Of a DNA stretch of 64,000 nucleotides, positions 33,610-44,540 are shown one piece after another. Where the stretch lies: NCBI GenBank assembly GCA_025024175.1, contig QCXZ01000137.1, positions 80,538,680 to 80,602,679 on the forward strand, written 5' to 3'. The notes under the pieces are model-generated. The model made no database searches, was not told where the DNA came from, and saw only the letters and a program-made list of their open reading frames with translations. Made by a program: the position numbers and the translations under genes. The first letter of the stretch is position 1. The number at the start of each line of letters is the position of its first letter. Origin of the DNA: Rhyzopertha dominica (taxonomy: Eukaryota > Arthropoda > Insecta > Coleoptera > Bostrichidae).

Positions 33610-33850
33610 TTTTGGGTGGGTGATTTCCCCCTCGGTTGAGATAGTCTAGCTATCATGTCACCTAGGAGATCTCTATTAGGTTTGGATTTGATTATATCTA
33701 TCGTTTCAGGTATGGGTACTTTCTTAAATAAAGAAACCACATCAAAAGTAACAAAAATATCATCTTTTGAAGTACTTCAACTGGATTTTCCTACTTTAGG
33801 TTTTAAATAATTAGTACAAAATTTTGCCAGTCTTGACTATAGGTCAATGA
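33610..33850 (-). mobile_element. Penelope-like reverse transcriptase, motif A segment
   Basis: Minus reading gives LAKFCTNYLKPKVGKS, then after a frame change SKDDIFVTFDVVSLFKKVPI and PETIDIIKSKPNRDLLGDMI. FDVVSLF is RT palm motif A of Penelope elements, with the first metal-binding Asp present. It stops at about 33610 against the minisatellite. It could be the upstream half of the RT at 31811-32260, which lies in the correct order and strand 1.4 kb away. Confidence 0.82.
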
Positions 33851-34529
33851 TAAGATATGACAATGGCCCAAAAATTTTTTGAAGCCAAGACCCACCACTT
33901 GTGAAAAACTCCATCTGTCCGTCTGTAACGAATTTGAGATATTCTCACCCGGCAGCGTTGGACAAAAGGGAAATTATTTATCACTATTATCATCCCTACT
34001 ATTTCCGGCGGATCAACGGGGAATTCATCAGGCGGGGCAATCACACGAGTCATTTTTCACGAGAGAGGGCCCCGAAGAAACAGAAATAACGAGGGCGAAG
34101 GGCCGCCAGCGTATAAGGTATGAAGACGATTGCAGCCGCAGACGTGACGCGAATCTATTAACGGCGAACACATAGCCCCACGCGAGACCCGAATGAAAAC
34201 TGCACTAAATATCATCGGGAATCTGTAAATGAAGGAATTAATATAGCTCGGATGTAATGGAAATATATATGCAACCGGCAGGAAGGGATCTAGAGATGGG
34301 AGCTGCTTCTGCCGGCGCCTCCGCCAAATGTTAACGGGCTGATTTGATGATAAAGAAGTCGAAATATGGATCCATATTTATAACAGGGTCCTTGCTTCAG
34401 TTTTCTCGAATAAAAATGGGGTAATACTCTTAGATTTCTTGGAACTAAATAGAACTGTTATGGGAGAACATTACAGTGAGTGCTAACTAAATTACGGGAA
34501 AGAAAAACGACAGAAAACTTGCCAAAGGT
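33851..34529. other. unassigned, GC-richer
   Basis: 33890-34200 and 34280-34340 are GC-richer than their flanks. Open frames of 62-98 codons overlap on both strands without motifs. Confidence 0.4.
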
Positions 34530-34690
34530 GTGCTCTACTTGAATGTCCACAGGTTGTTGGTTGCATTGCAAAGAAATGATAAAATTGGTTTTGAACTCGC
34601 CCTTTTCCCCCGATTTAGCACAATCAGATTACTGTTTATTCCCAATGCTCAAAGATTTTCGATAAATAATGAAGTCATATGGACCGTGAA
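34530..34690 (+). mobile_element. mariner transposase scrap (third catalytic region)
   Basis: VHRLLVALQRNDKIGFEL followed, after a frame change, by PDLAQSDYCLFPMLKDF. This is the region between the second and third catalytic Asp of a mariner transposase, with the final Asp (SDY) kept. It differs from the 24.7-kb mariner, and about 55 codons remain. It abuts the LINE that starts near 34700. Confidence 0.65.
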
Positions 34691-34699
34691 GCAAATCAG

Positions 34700-35960
34700 A
34701 AGCTAGAAGTGGCAAAAGATACATTGCTGCTCAGATAAAAAACAAGCAAATGAAAATACTGACAGAAGGCAGTGAAATAATGAACAGATGAAAATAATAT
34801 TACGAAGAGCTTCTTAACCCAGACAGTGAAACAAATTGTACAGAAATTATAGACGTGTTGAAGAGGAACAGAACGTATATAATATAAAAGATGAAAGGTG
34901 ACGGGGCAAGACCAAATTTCACCAGAAATGTGGAAAAGTATGGGACTAGAAGAGAGCAAAGTGCTATTAAAAATATTCAATAAGGCATGAAATAAAGGAG
35001 CTGTGCCGGATTGACTGTACATAAGGGGAGACACAAAAAAATGTGGGAATTATAGACGAATTACGTTGTTAAGTGTAGAAGCAAAGTTTTATGACTGATG
35101 GAAGCAAGATTAAGAGAAAAGCTGGATCCACAATTATATGAAGCACAAAGAGAATTCAGAAAAAGGCGGAGCACGCAGGCCCATATACATATTTACGATT
35201 AAACAAATGGCAGAAAAGCTNGGCAAAGTAAAAGGATTCCGTTTAGCATTCTTAGACTCTGAAAAAATATTTGAAAACATCCCACTTTTGGGAAAGTATG
35301 AAGAAAAGGGGTATAAATAATAAGCTCAGAAAAACCATAGAGGGTTTATACAATGACTAAAAAGTTACGTCACAAGTAACATGGAATCCTGTAAGTAGAT
35401 GGATTAAGGCAGGGGTGTTAAACCCATCACTGTTTATCATGGTAATGGACGACATATTGTGAAAGTTACACAACAGGGTCAGCGAAATTAAATTAGGGTG
35501 CAGAAAATTAAAGGTGGTAACGCTAGCAAATGCGCATTTGCAGACGACCTAATGATCTATGCAGAAAACGAAGAGAAGTTACAACAAAATGTAGAGTTGT
35601 GGGAAAAAGAACTAGCAGAACGTTAATAATGTTAATAAATACGAGCAAGACTAAAACAATGATCATCTCATAGGAAAGGAAGACAAAAGGATAAACATAA
35701 CCATAAATAAGAAGCAAAGTAATCAGAAAAGAACTGTAAATGTAGTCGATTAAACAAGCTATGGAAGCAAATAAACTAAAGTGGTTCGGGCACCTGGTGA
35801 GACAGCAAAACTAGTATGGGAGGCTAAAGATCAAGCAAAGAGGAAGACCTCGGAAGACAAGAAACATGACAGTGACCAAGGCGTTGAAGAAGAAAAATTT
35901 CACCTGGGACGAAGCTAGAACGATAGCAAAGAATAGGACTAAGTGTAATAGTGCAAAAGA
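34700..35960 (+). mobile_element. endonuclease-RT LINE, RT region (copy 1)
   Basis: Plus-strand RT and C-terminal part, full of stops. In order: EELLNPDSETNCTEIIDVL, QDQISPEMWKSMGLEESK, KKCGNYRRITLLSVEAKVY, the AEK.GKVKGFRLAFLDSEK segment (palm motif A, 35220-35260), GVLNPSLFIMVMDDIL (motif B region, about 35417-35460) and CAFADDLMIYAENEEKLQQN (catalytic FADD, 35535-35590). After a deletion comes the tail KLKWFGHLVRQQN and GRPRKTRNMTVTKALKKKNF. The same family lies on the minus strand at 57990-59130. The clade (RTE-, L1- or related) was not decided. Confidence 0.85.
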
Positions 35961-38840
35961 CAGTAAACGAGTAAGAGACACTTATTGTTTTAAAATATTG
36001 TCGTTTTATACAGTAGGCCAATGCTGCATACAGGTGAATATGCTCTCGAAAAGGAGCTGTCAAAAATGGTTATAAACCCGTTATGAAATTGAATTATGAC
36101 CCGAAAAATCAGAAATATTCCGCAGTAACAGTAAACAATGCATTGTAATTAGTAAACGTATAAGCCTTTTAAAAACTTATTACAAACTTGAAAATTTGTT
36201 GATGCATAACTTAGTGGTGCTATATTCTCACCCAGTTGATATATTTTCCCCTTCCACTGCTTGCTGTAAATGCTTAACAATAGCTTTATACAAACCGTAA
36301 CCTGCGGAATGCTTCACCCCTTTATTTCGTTTTCGCGGTATCGTCCTAACAAAGAGAACGGCCGGGCATCGCCCACCAAATCGGCCGACGCAATGAAATA
36401 ATTCACAATTACCTACGATTTGCCGGAAAAAAGGTATACCGCTGTTTTACAGTGAACAATGGTCAAAATCACTGTTAATTTCTGCGAAGGCCACTGTATC
36501 CTGCTTAATTTGTATTCAGGGCAGCATTCCGGAAATTTATTGTTCGACGTTACGCTGGCGCAGTAAAAGTTAAACATTTAGTCGAAGATGGTTCTGCGGT
36601 TGCCAAACAAAAAACTGCGTACGGAATTCGCATCCGCAGGATGAAATAGCAAGCACTGGGTCTAGCTCAACAGAAGTTGATTCATACGAAACATAAACTT
36701 AATGGAACCTGAGCCAGGACCAGTTTTTTTTTAATTTAAAACCTGGAGTAACAGGAACAGTGATAGTGGAAATCTTGGTATTCCTTCCCCTATAAGCTGT
36801 TGCTTCTGAACAGTATTTGTGACAATATTTAGCTTTCCAATTGTTTGCCTCTATAAGGTCAATGTTTAGTTATTATGGGATATTTTCAAGAATTGGTACG
36901 TAATCACCATATTTCGATGCTTTCTTAATAATAGAATTCTTTATGTCCGAAATATCCCGATTTAGCTTCACCGGAAAATATACAAGAAAAAAATACACGC
37001 GGCTTGGAGACTTTTAAAAGCATATGTTAATGAAAAAACGGAAATTCGGGAAAGCTACAAACAATACCCTGTATGAAATTGCAACATAATGCATGAAATA
37101 ACAAACTGTCTTTTATAGGTTTATATGGCAATGGGTGTTTTTGGAGTACTGAGGAGAGACAAGCTGATAAAATTAACTACAGATGACATGGATGGCAGAG
37201 GCTACCAAACCAGTTAAGAGAATGACGACTTTTCTTGGGCTATCACAATGATCGGTGTATTACAGGACCGGTCGGTAAAAATAGTTTAGGAAACGTTCCG
37301 TCAAAAATTACACAACATCTAAAATTAAAGAGATAAGGAAAGCAAGAAACTGCACCCTGTATTGGGAACAATGCAGCCTCGACAAGCAAAATACCCAGAT
37401 TGAATTGTGAAAATGATTGCTCAAAATGGTGAAGCTTCTAAATCGACTGCAAGTATAAGTGAAACGTGAAGGTNAAGCATATGAACAATATCGGAATTAT
37501 TTTATTCAAATTGCATTCTTAATTTTAAGGGTTAAAAATAATTGCTTTCTATTACGATTAATAAAGTGTTTTGATTAAATTGTTTTCTTTTCAGATAAAA
37601 ATATGCTAAATATGTAACGCACACACGAATCAGGGCGCAGGCATTATCATTATATCCCAGGAAGTGATGGTTTTTAACGCTCTAGGGGATAATGGACTTC
37701 ATAACATATCTCATGTCCAATGTAAGCAACAAATAATGATGAGGTGAAAAATAAAAGCTATTTAGGGCTAGCATAGCATGAACAGGCCATAAACCATGAA
37801 CTTTTCGAGAACTAAGGAGAATAAAAATTAATGTCAAATAATAATTTACAGTACTATACAAAGTACTACCCCATACTTGATTTTAGAGTAATTTTTAAGC
37901 TCAAACTCAAACAAAGCTCTACGACAAAACACTGATAAGAAATAATTACCAAAATAACAGTGAAAATATCTTTGCGGAAAGAACAAAAAAAAAGCGTCAA
38001 TCCAGCGTCAGCCGACTGTTATAGGGTAAGGAAGTTTCCCAGAATTGGTTGCAGAAATCGCTCAATTTAATAATTAAATTGTTCCATTGGCATTATGTAT
38101 AAAGCCAACCAAATTGAAAATAAAGTATGTTTTGAACAATGCGTCTTTCATGACGTTTAATTGACCAACAGTTTCCAAAAAATAAATGACCATTACAAGG
38201 AGGTATTATAGCCCACATTTAAATATTCATCCCTATCCAGACTGGAAGACTTAAAGCGCACTCGACAAAATAGTCGTGGAAATCTGAAATTTCTATTTAC
38301 ATTAGTTACAAGCGGGTCCGACGGTAGCGCTCCCCTGCCGTTAAAAAAAACCCAGCCGCTTCGGAGATTTCAATAAATTTACATAGGCTGTCGGTTTTTA
38401 TTAGTTTGCTTTTTTGGTTATTTTCAGTTCCACTTATTTTTATTGGCTCTCGGCAAACTCTCTTGTCCCCGCACGGAAATGACTGGAACATGGGTGAAAG
38501 TGAAACGTAAATTTCGCGAAATTGACAATTCGAAGCAGCGGTGTTTCTGGCAGTTGATGCCGTTTGTATCGAATTTATGTCTAGCGCAATTATAACTATA
38601 TGTTTGGTAACGTTTTTCTGTAGGTATTAGTACAAAATAATCTCAATTACACAGCAAAATACTAAAACAGTAAATCGTCAAATTTAATGAGGTAGCCACT
38701 ATCTGACAGTTTCATTATTTGCTCTTATACTGGAGTTTCAAACAGAACACTATATCAGCTAGTATTATAAAGATTATAGGTCTACATCTCGCCAGTATAC
38801 AATAATTTTTAAACAATATCAACACATTAACATTATTTAT
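35961..38840. other. unassigned sequence
   Basis: The LINE 3' end lies somewhere in 35960-36060. 36300-36620 and 38300-38560 are GC-richer. No coding domain, terminal repeat or RNA gene recognised elsewhere. One N at 37474. Confidence 0.45.
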
Positions 38841-39326
38841 TCTCTTCACTACATATTATAAATGTCTGTGTGTTCGCGANAAACTCAAAAACTACTAAAC
38901 GATTTTAATGTAGTTTTCACCAATAGATAGAGATAGAGATTCATAAGTAAGGTTTAGGTATATAATTTGTCAAGGTTTTGTGTAAATTGGTTGATAAAGT
39001 CAAATCGCCTTTTCAGTTTTCATCGAAAACGCTGCCTAACCCCTTTGAAATATAACAAAACAATGCCTGGCGGGATATTTTTACAGACCTACAAAATAAA
39101 TAAATAAATAAATAATATAGTATTATTCTGACTGACCTGACCTTAAGCATTTTATGCACATTATTATAATATTTTACACCATATAATTTAACTAAATATC
39201 TTAAGAGTTATCTCAAAAAAGTTAACGTGCACGAAAATAAATTCAAGCTGTTTCTATGTAAGTCGAGCGATTTCTTGTAGGCAGTATATAATTTAATACT
39301 CGTGCAAAGCCGGAGTGGGTAGCTAG
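38841..39326 (+). mobile_element. Helitron-like non-autonomous element
   Basis: The right end reads ACTCG (39298-39302), a loop, TGGGT (39316-39320), then AGCTAG and T. This is a short hairpin (two G-U pairs) just before a CTAG end followed by T, the Helitron 3' signature. The interior phrase CTCAAAAACTACTAAACGAT is the kind found in insect Helitrons ending in GCGGGTCGCTAG. The left end is placed at TCTCTTCACT and is uncertain. There is no Rep/helicase coding sequence. An (AAAT)n run lies at 39094-39114. Confidence 0.5.
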
Positions 39327-42135
39327 TTCTATATAAAACAATACGTTTCAGTAATCACAAAAAGTGTAAGTCAAAAAAAAATCGTCAATAGATATCCAAA
39401 AGTTAATTAAAATAAATCAAACAATTTTTAAGAGGTGTCTTAAACAGAATGAAACGCAACTTTTCTTTATATTAAAGTTGATATTAAGATTAGGTGTATC
39501 ATACAAGACGCTGCCTTTGATGAGCGGTTACTATCGTTAATATCAGCTTGTAACAGATTAAAAACAGAAAAATATCTTACCATCAAGTCAAGGTGTCGAA
39601 ATTAAGCATGTTTATTGAGGACTGGGTGTTTTATGAAATCGGAGTTTAATCTTACCTGCAACAAAAAAAAATTGTTAATTACATAGAATACATAGTTTCA
39701 AATGGAATAAAAATCGATAATGTCCGAGACTTTGCGTAAAACTTCATACATTGATATATGATAGGATATAGTTAGTAGAATTTTATCTAATATTAATTTC
39801 ATACAATATACACGTGCATATGTACTTATTGAAATTTACCACTATTTATCATATTTATAAAAAAAATCCTACATTCTACCACACAAATAACTCAAAACAC
39901 ATGTATCCCAANTTGGCTAGCAATATCTAACTCAAAACAAGTAAAGTTGTAGTTAAATACTCTAAGCAGAATATNTAAGGTAGCATGACCCCAAGGAAAT
40001 ACTGATTGCACAAAAGAGAGTGTTTGTTGAACTATTAATATAATCTTGCATGAACTGCTTCTAAAAACATAATCAATAACAAAATACTTAGGTGTGATTT
40101 CCGACTCGAAATAGCAAAGGCAATTAGCGAAACGCTGGTCTAGAGAGGGGCGCCCAAGTTTTAATTGGAAGAAGTAGCGTTTTTAACGACCGGCCATTTG
40201 GGAAACTGCCCTGTTCCCTTCCTTATGACACGATTAGCCAACATGAATTCTTATAAACGACACGACGCCATTAAATTAGGAACTGATAATTTCTTTAGAA
40301 GCGAAAGGGCTTCAGCATCTGTTGCACTCAAATTGCTGCTTTCAAATGAGCCAAGAGAGAGAAAGATATAGAGAGAGTAAAAAATAAGTAGTTTTCTTTC
40401 TATCGCTATCTCGAATGGATGTTCTGTCATTCTCCAGCGACTGACGTGGGTTAAAAATGGTGGTTGCCAATATCTGCTTTTACATAGTTCTAGTATTTGA
40501 ACGTATCCAGAAAACCAGGCCAAACTAATATGTTTAACTGATGCTAATGGTTATAAAATGAAGGGTTGAGAATTTGGATGATACGCATATACCACTAATT
40601 GCTATTCGGAAAAATTTGGGTGCAAAATAAGAATCTATGATGGCTTTCGTTGACGTGAATTTACGTTTTACACCCTTACTAGATAGAGGTCCAGTCCAAT
40701 TTCACCCCCTAGTCACGGGCCACCCGATCCCATTAGGGAGATGTGCGTTTCACACCACCGTTATACAGCGGTGGTGTCGGCCTTCTACTAGGCTTAATTT
40801 AACTAATATGCGCAGCGTGTGCGTCTGAGAAACAGTTGCTTTGATATGGCCGCTAATCGCCAACCACAGTATTATATATGGAGATGTTCCGATACAACCC
40901 CTCTCGCACACTAAATATACCGAAGCGAGCGAGCGATTTGCATGTAAGCTTGAGGTTTGTATGTACAAGGCAGATGAGATTCTGGGCAAATGTTATAATA
41001 GCTACAGTTTGGAAATTGGAAAACCAGATCGGAGACGTATTAATGGCTTGTATTCATGATGCAGTTATGTTTGATAAATAAGTAAACAGGTAATTGCCTT
41101 TTCGCGTCTTATGTGTAAATGTATAATTGTACTCAAGTTAGATTGCCTGCGTACTGATGATGAAAACATATTAATTTGTAGTTTACATGCTACCAAATGT
41201 CCCTCCACTTATCCAACAGAGGGATCAAAATGCAAGTTTTCTATCATCAATCGTAATACAAAAAACTGATGATGTCTCTAGAGTGTTAAAAGGACCGACT
41301 TTGAAAGACGCTCTTTGAAAAACTGCATTGGCCTTGAGTAAATTAAAGCAAAACACAATCAATAAGCGTTGGATACAAAAATTTGATGACAATAATGACG
41401 ACAATTCGCTTAATGTCCTGTGTGACAGTTATTTGTTCAAAATTAGAGATGCAATTAAAAATGTACAGGTCATAATTTCGAATAAGAATGTTCAAGATTG
41501 GAATAAATTCCAAGAGAGTCATCAAGAAAATAAGATGTGAAGATGTGACAATAGGTGAAGACCACGAGTCTGAAAACGAAGAGGTGTACTAAAGGCACTA
41601 TCGAACAGAAAAAGATAGTAGCTGGTGAAAATTCAATTAAATATATAGGTCTATTATCTTGGACACGAATGGTGTATCAAGTGTATCTATAAAATTTGAA
41701 AACTGGCGAAATGTTCGTAAATAATAGTATCTAGGCTTTTATGATATGGTGAGTAAGGTATTGCGAGCCCTGTCCCATTTCAGTTCGCCCATCAACAGAA
41801 TTATTAAAATTTCTTAAAAATTTTAAACAAAATCGCTTCTTGGAGTTTCTTTTTATTATAATAATAGCTTCTCTAAGTTATGGTCTATTACTTTTGACCC
41901 ACAAATAAACTAATCTCAATAATCAAAATTGTATAGTAAAAAAATACCAACTATTTAGGTCGAACCCCGGTTTCTATCTACATTGTTTGCGGAAGTTTGC
42001 ATACAGGTGAATGTAACATTTGAGGTGGCTGTGCAATTTCGCGTAACTAAGAGATATTGTTTACTTGACAGTAGACGTCAAAAGCGTTTTGGGTACTTTC
42101 AATTATTATAAAATTTTGTATTGAAAAATTAAATA
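39327..42135. other. unassigned sequence
   Basis: 40160-41080 holds several overlapping open frames on both strands (for example 40165-40371 and 40841-41059 plus) with no motif. 41328-41540 is open on plus (KLKQNTINKRWIQKFDDN) but unrecognised. The left terminus of the Tc1-like fragment may lie near 42000-42010 (ATACAGGTGAATG). Confidence 0.4.
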
Positions 42136-42510
42136 ATGACTAGAGGAAAAGTTATTGATCCGAACATTCGTTCAATTTTAATTCGTTTATATAAGTGTGG
42201 CAGATCTAATACAGAAATTGGACAGTTATTGGGGTTGTCAAGATACAGTGTTCGCAACGTGGTGCAGTTATTAAAATCAAGCAATAACGTCGAGCCTTAA
42301 CAGAGGTATGTGAAAAAAATGCACTTACTGATACTGATTGGAGAGTGTTGAAACGAATAACTAAACAGAAGAAGAGGACAAACTACGGTCAACTAAGCAC
42401 ACTTTGGAGTGATGCTGTAGGAAGACATGTTTCAAGATCCATCTGTCACCGAGAAGCACAAAGATTGGGTTTTGGAACTTGCAAGGTAAAATCTTTTGTT
42501 TCTAACTTTT
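42136..42510 (+). pseudogene. Tc1-like transposase, N-terminal DNA-binding part
   Basis: ATG 42136 reads MTRGKVIDPNIRSILIRLYK, a first helix-turn-helix (SNTEIGQLLGLSRYSVRNVV), and stops at 42298. In the next frame ALTEVCEKNALTDTDWRVLK, KKRTNYGQLSTLW and ICHREAQRLGFGTCK form the second helix-turn-helix, the LTDRD...GRNVS...LGFGSRK pattern of Tc1/Tc3 transposases. Homology ends near 42510 and the whole DDE catalytic part is missing. One frameshift near 42285. Confidence 0.8.
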
Positions 42511-43414
42511 GAAATGTTTTCAACAAAAATGTGTTTTTGATAACATTGATGTTAATACTTATCAGATTTAATTTTAAGGAACCTTTATTTTCCATGATAC
42601 GATATAATCTTTTATAAGCAATTTCGATTCTATGAACATCCTTGGTATAAATTAGTTCATGTAATCGAGCACCTACTGTACTTGCAATAACTCATATGAT
42701 GATGAAGAAAACATTACACAACTACGAATACAGGTAACCAGAAAGCGCCAACCCACTTCTTCTAGCATTCCTCACACCTACGTTTCAACCCCATTCTTTC
42801 CCATCTCCAAAAAAATCAGCGGTCCCAACCGTAATACCAACATTAGGCACTCCACTTTTCCTTTCCGCCTCACCGAGTCGCATACGTTCAGAGTCCGATT
42901 CCAAACTTCATCCCGATGTTACCAAGTCGTTTTTAGGGGCGCAGCGGGCATGAAATCATCTAGGATGGGGCAGCACCGCGATCGTCGGCGGCGTCCAGCG
43001 GAAGTCCACACAAGTAAGACGCCAAATTGGGTTTTCTGTGTGAGATAAGGTGCAGGGGAGTGGAAGCCGACCGTGAATCGTAATGGGGATGGCCGGACGA
43101 AAGGGATTCAGATTTCTAGATAGAGATGGGCACGCCGATAGCGGATTTTGATATGCGGGGTGAGAATTGCGATTGGGGACTGCCGGATGCCTTCAGATTT
43201 TCCTATAAGCCATTTTTTTCTAAAATCTTTGAGAAACAGTATATCGTTTTATTAAGATTAAAAGTGTCAAGACAGACAGACAAAAAAATCACTTTTAATC
43301 CAAGCGGAAATCACTCATTTTATTAACTTGAACAACTTTTGTTGCTGATAGTCACCTTTTTTCAAATAATTATGAAAAGGCCATACTTTTAAAACTTTTC
43401 TGGAAAAAAAAATT
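42511..43414. other. unassigned sequence
   Basis: 42870-43200 is GC-richer and has no motif. The plus open frame 43126-43326 is not recognised. Confidence 0.45.
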
Positions 43415-44165
43415 AAAGCCAGCATGAGATAATATTTTCTCGGAAAGATCGCTGTCTCTTGAAAACACTGACAAGTTATTAGTCAGACGTTTCGATTACA
43501 CCTGTAATCTTTGTCAAAGATGAAGAACCTCAAAATTTGCCTGACACAAGTTCAAACAAAATTTTGAAAGTAAATAAACAGAGCATCAAGGGAGCGAGAC
43601 GTCATAGAAACAACGTGCCAACCTGATAAAAAAGAACCTAACGACGAAAAAAACTACTTGGTAAAAGATAACTACAAAATAGCCTTCCAAATGTCACCTA
43701 ACCCATAATTTCCACAATCCCTCTTAAAATTATTAGTATTCTTACAAATTTCTATAGCTTCTTTTATTAAACGTTTGTGATAATATTTTTCTCTATGTAA
43801 AATTTCTGTTTTATCAAAGTCAATCATGTGTTTAGTCAAATAAGAGTGTTCAGCTACGGAAGATTTATCTATCTGTTGCAACCTAGTAGCACGTATGTGT
43901 TCTTTCAAACGCGTACCTACTTTTCTTTTAGTTTGACCTATGTAACACTTGCCGCAAGAACAAGTAATTTTNTAAACAGCTTCACTCTCTAAATATACTT
44001 TATCTTTAGTAGAACTTAAAATTTTATCTAAATTATTATATGTACTATCAACAACTAAAATATCGTGTTTTCTAAGCATCCTCTTTAATTTTTCCGAAAG
44101 GCCATAAGGCAAACTCAACTTCAATTTACTTTGTCCTGACTGAGAATTTACTTGATTTAAATGAG
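43415..44165 (-). mobile_element. Penelope-like element, best-preserved GIY-YIG endonuclease region
   Basis: Minus-strand copy of the 4.3-kb PLE family, running from the outer end (AAGCCAGCATGAGATAATAT) through the 3' untranslated part to the endonuclease and its linker at 44165. The hammerhead-like segment at 43482-43521 has a changed cleavage flank and no longer forms stem I. RT sequence in the expected orientation does not follow; instead, PLE RT sequence on the other strand begins within about 10 bp. Confidence 0.85.
43672..44124 (-). pseudogene. PLE GIY-YIG endonuclease, near-complete domain
   Basis: 150 codons open throughout. The linker SEKLKRMLRKHDILVVDSTY leads to the nuclease KITCSCGKCYIGQTKRKVGT, with the paired Cys and the YIG strand. 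RLKEHIRATR brings the catalytic Arg and KRLIKEAIEICKN the catalytic Glu. It ends GDIWKAIL at 43672. An N falls in the codon where the GVY tyrosine would be (position about 43972), so that residue cannot be read. The domain nicks target DNA for RT priming in Penelope elements. It is separated from any RT in the same orientation and so cannot work as an element. Confidence 0.85.
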
Positions 44166-44174
44166 CACTATATA

Positions 44175-44540
44175 TTTAATGGGAAATACTATAAGCAAAG
44201 CGATGGTTTAGCAATGGGCTCGCCATTATACCTACTTTTAGCTGCAATTTTTATTAATCATTTTTTACACAACTAATTTTCTCAAAACAATATGTAACAT
44301 TTATACAATTTTGTTTCGATATATAGATGACATGCTGCTTTTTTGGACTGGGGCAGTAACAAACACCACATATCTTTTGAAAGTATTAATTATGTACACG
44401 ACAATGACAATTTTATCATAGAGCACAAAATCATCGTGATATATTTTTTTTAAATCTAAATTTAACTAGTTGGTTAATAATATTTAGAAAAAAAGCTACA
44501 CAAGTTGAGATACAGAATCTTGAGTTTTGGACTTCTTAAG
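44175..44540 (+). mobile_element. Penelope-like reverse transcriptase fragment, opposite strand
   Basis: The plus reading FNGKYYKQSDGLAMGSPL followed by LLLAAIFINHF is PLE motif B. LFRYIDDMLLFWTG (44310-44352) is motif C with both Asp. Further on, the stretch IFFLNLNLTSWLIIFRKKAT continues in frame-shifted form (PLE thumb, LDLNLT...RK.T.T). Fades at about 44540. It starts abruptly at 44170, where the minus-strand endonuclease copy ends. Confidence 0.8.

Noticed and set aside
41955..41985. possible tRNA B box (GGTTCGACC on the minus strand)
   Set aside because: The last bases of the box do not match, no A box lies at the right distance, and no cloverleaf could be folded by eye.
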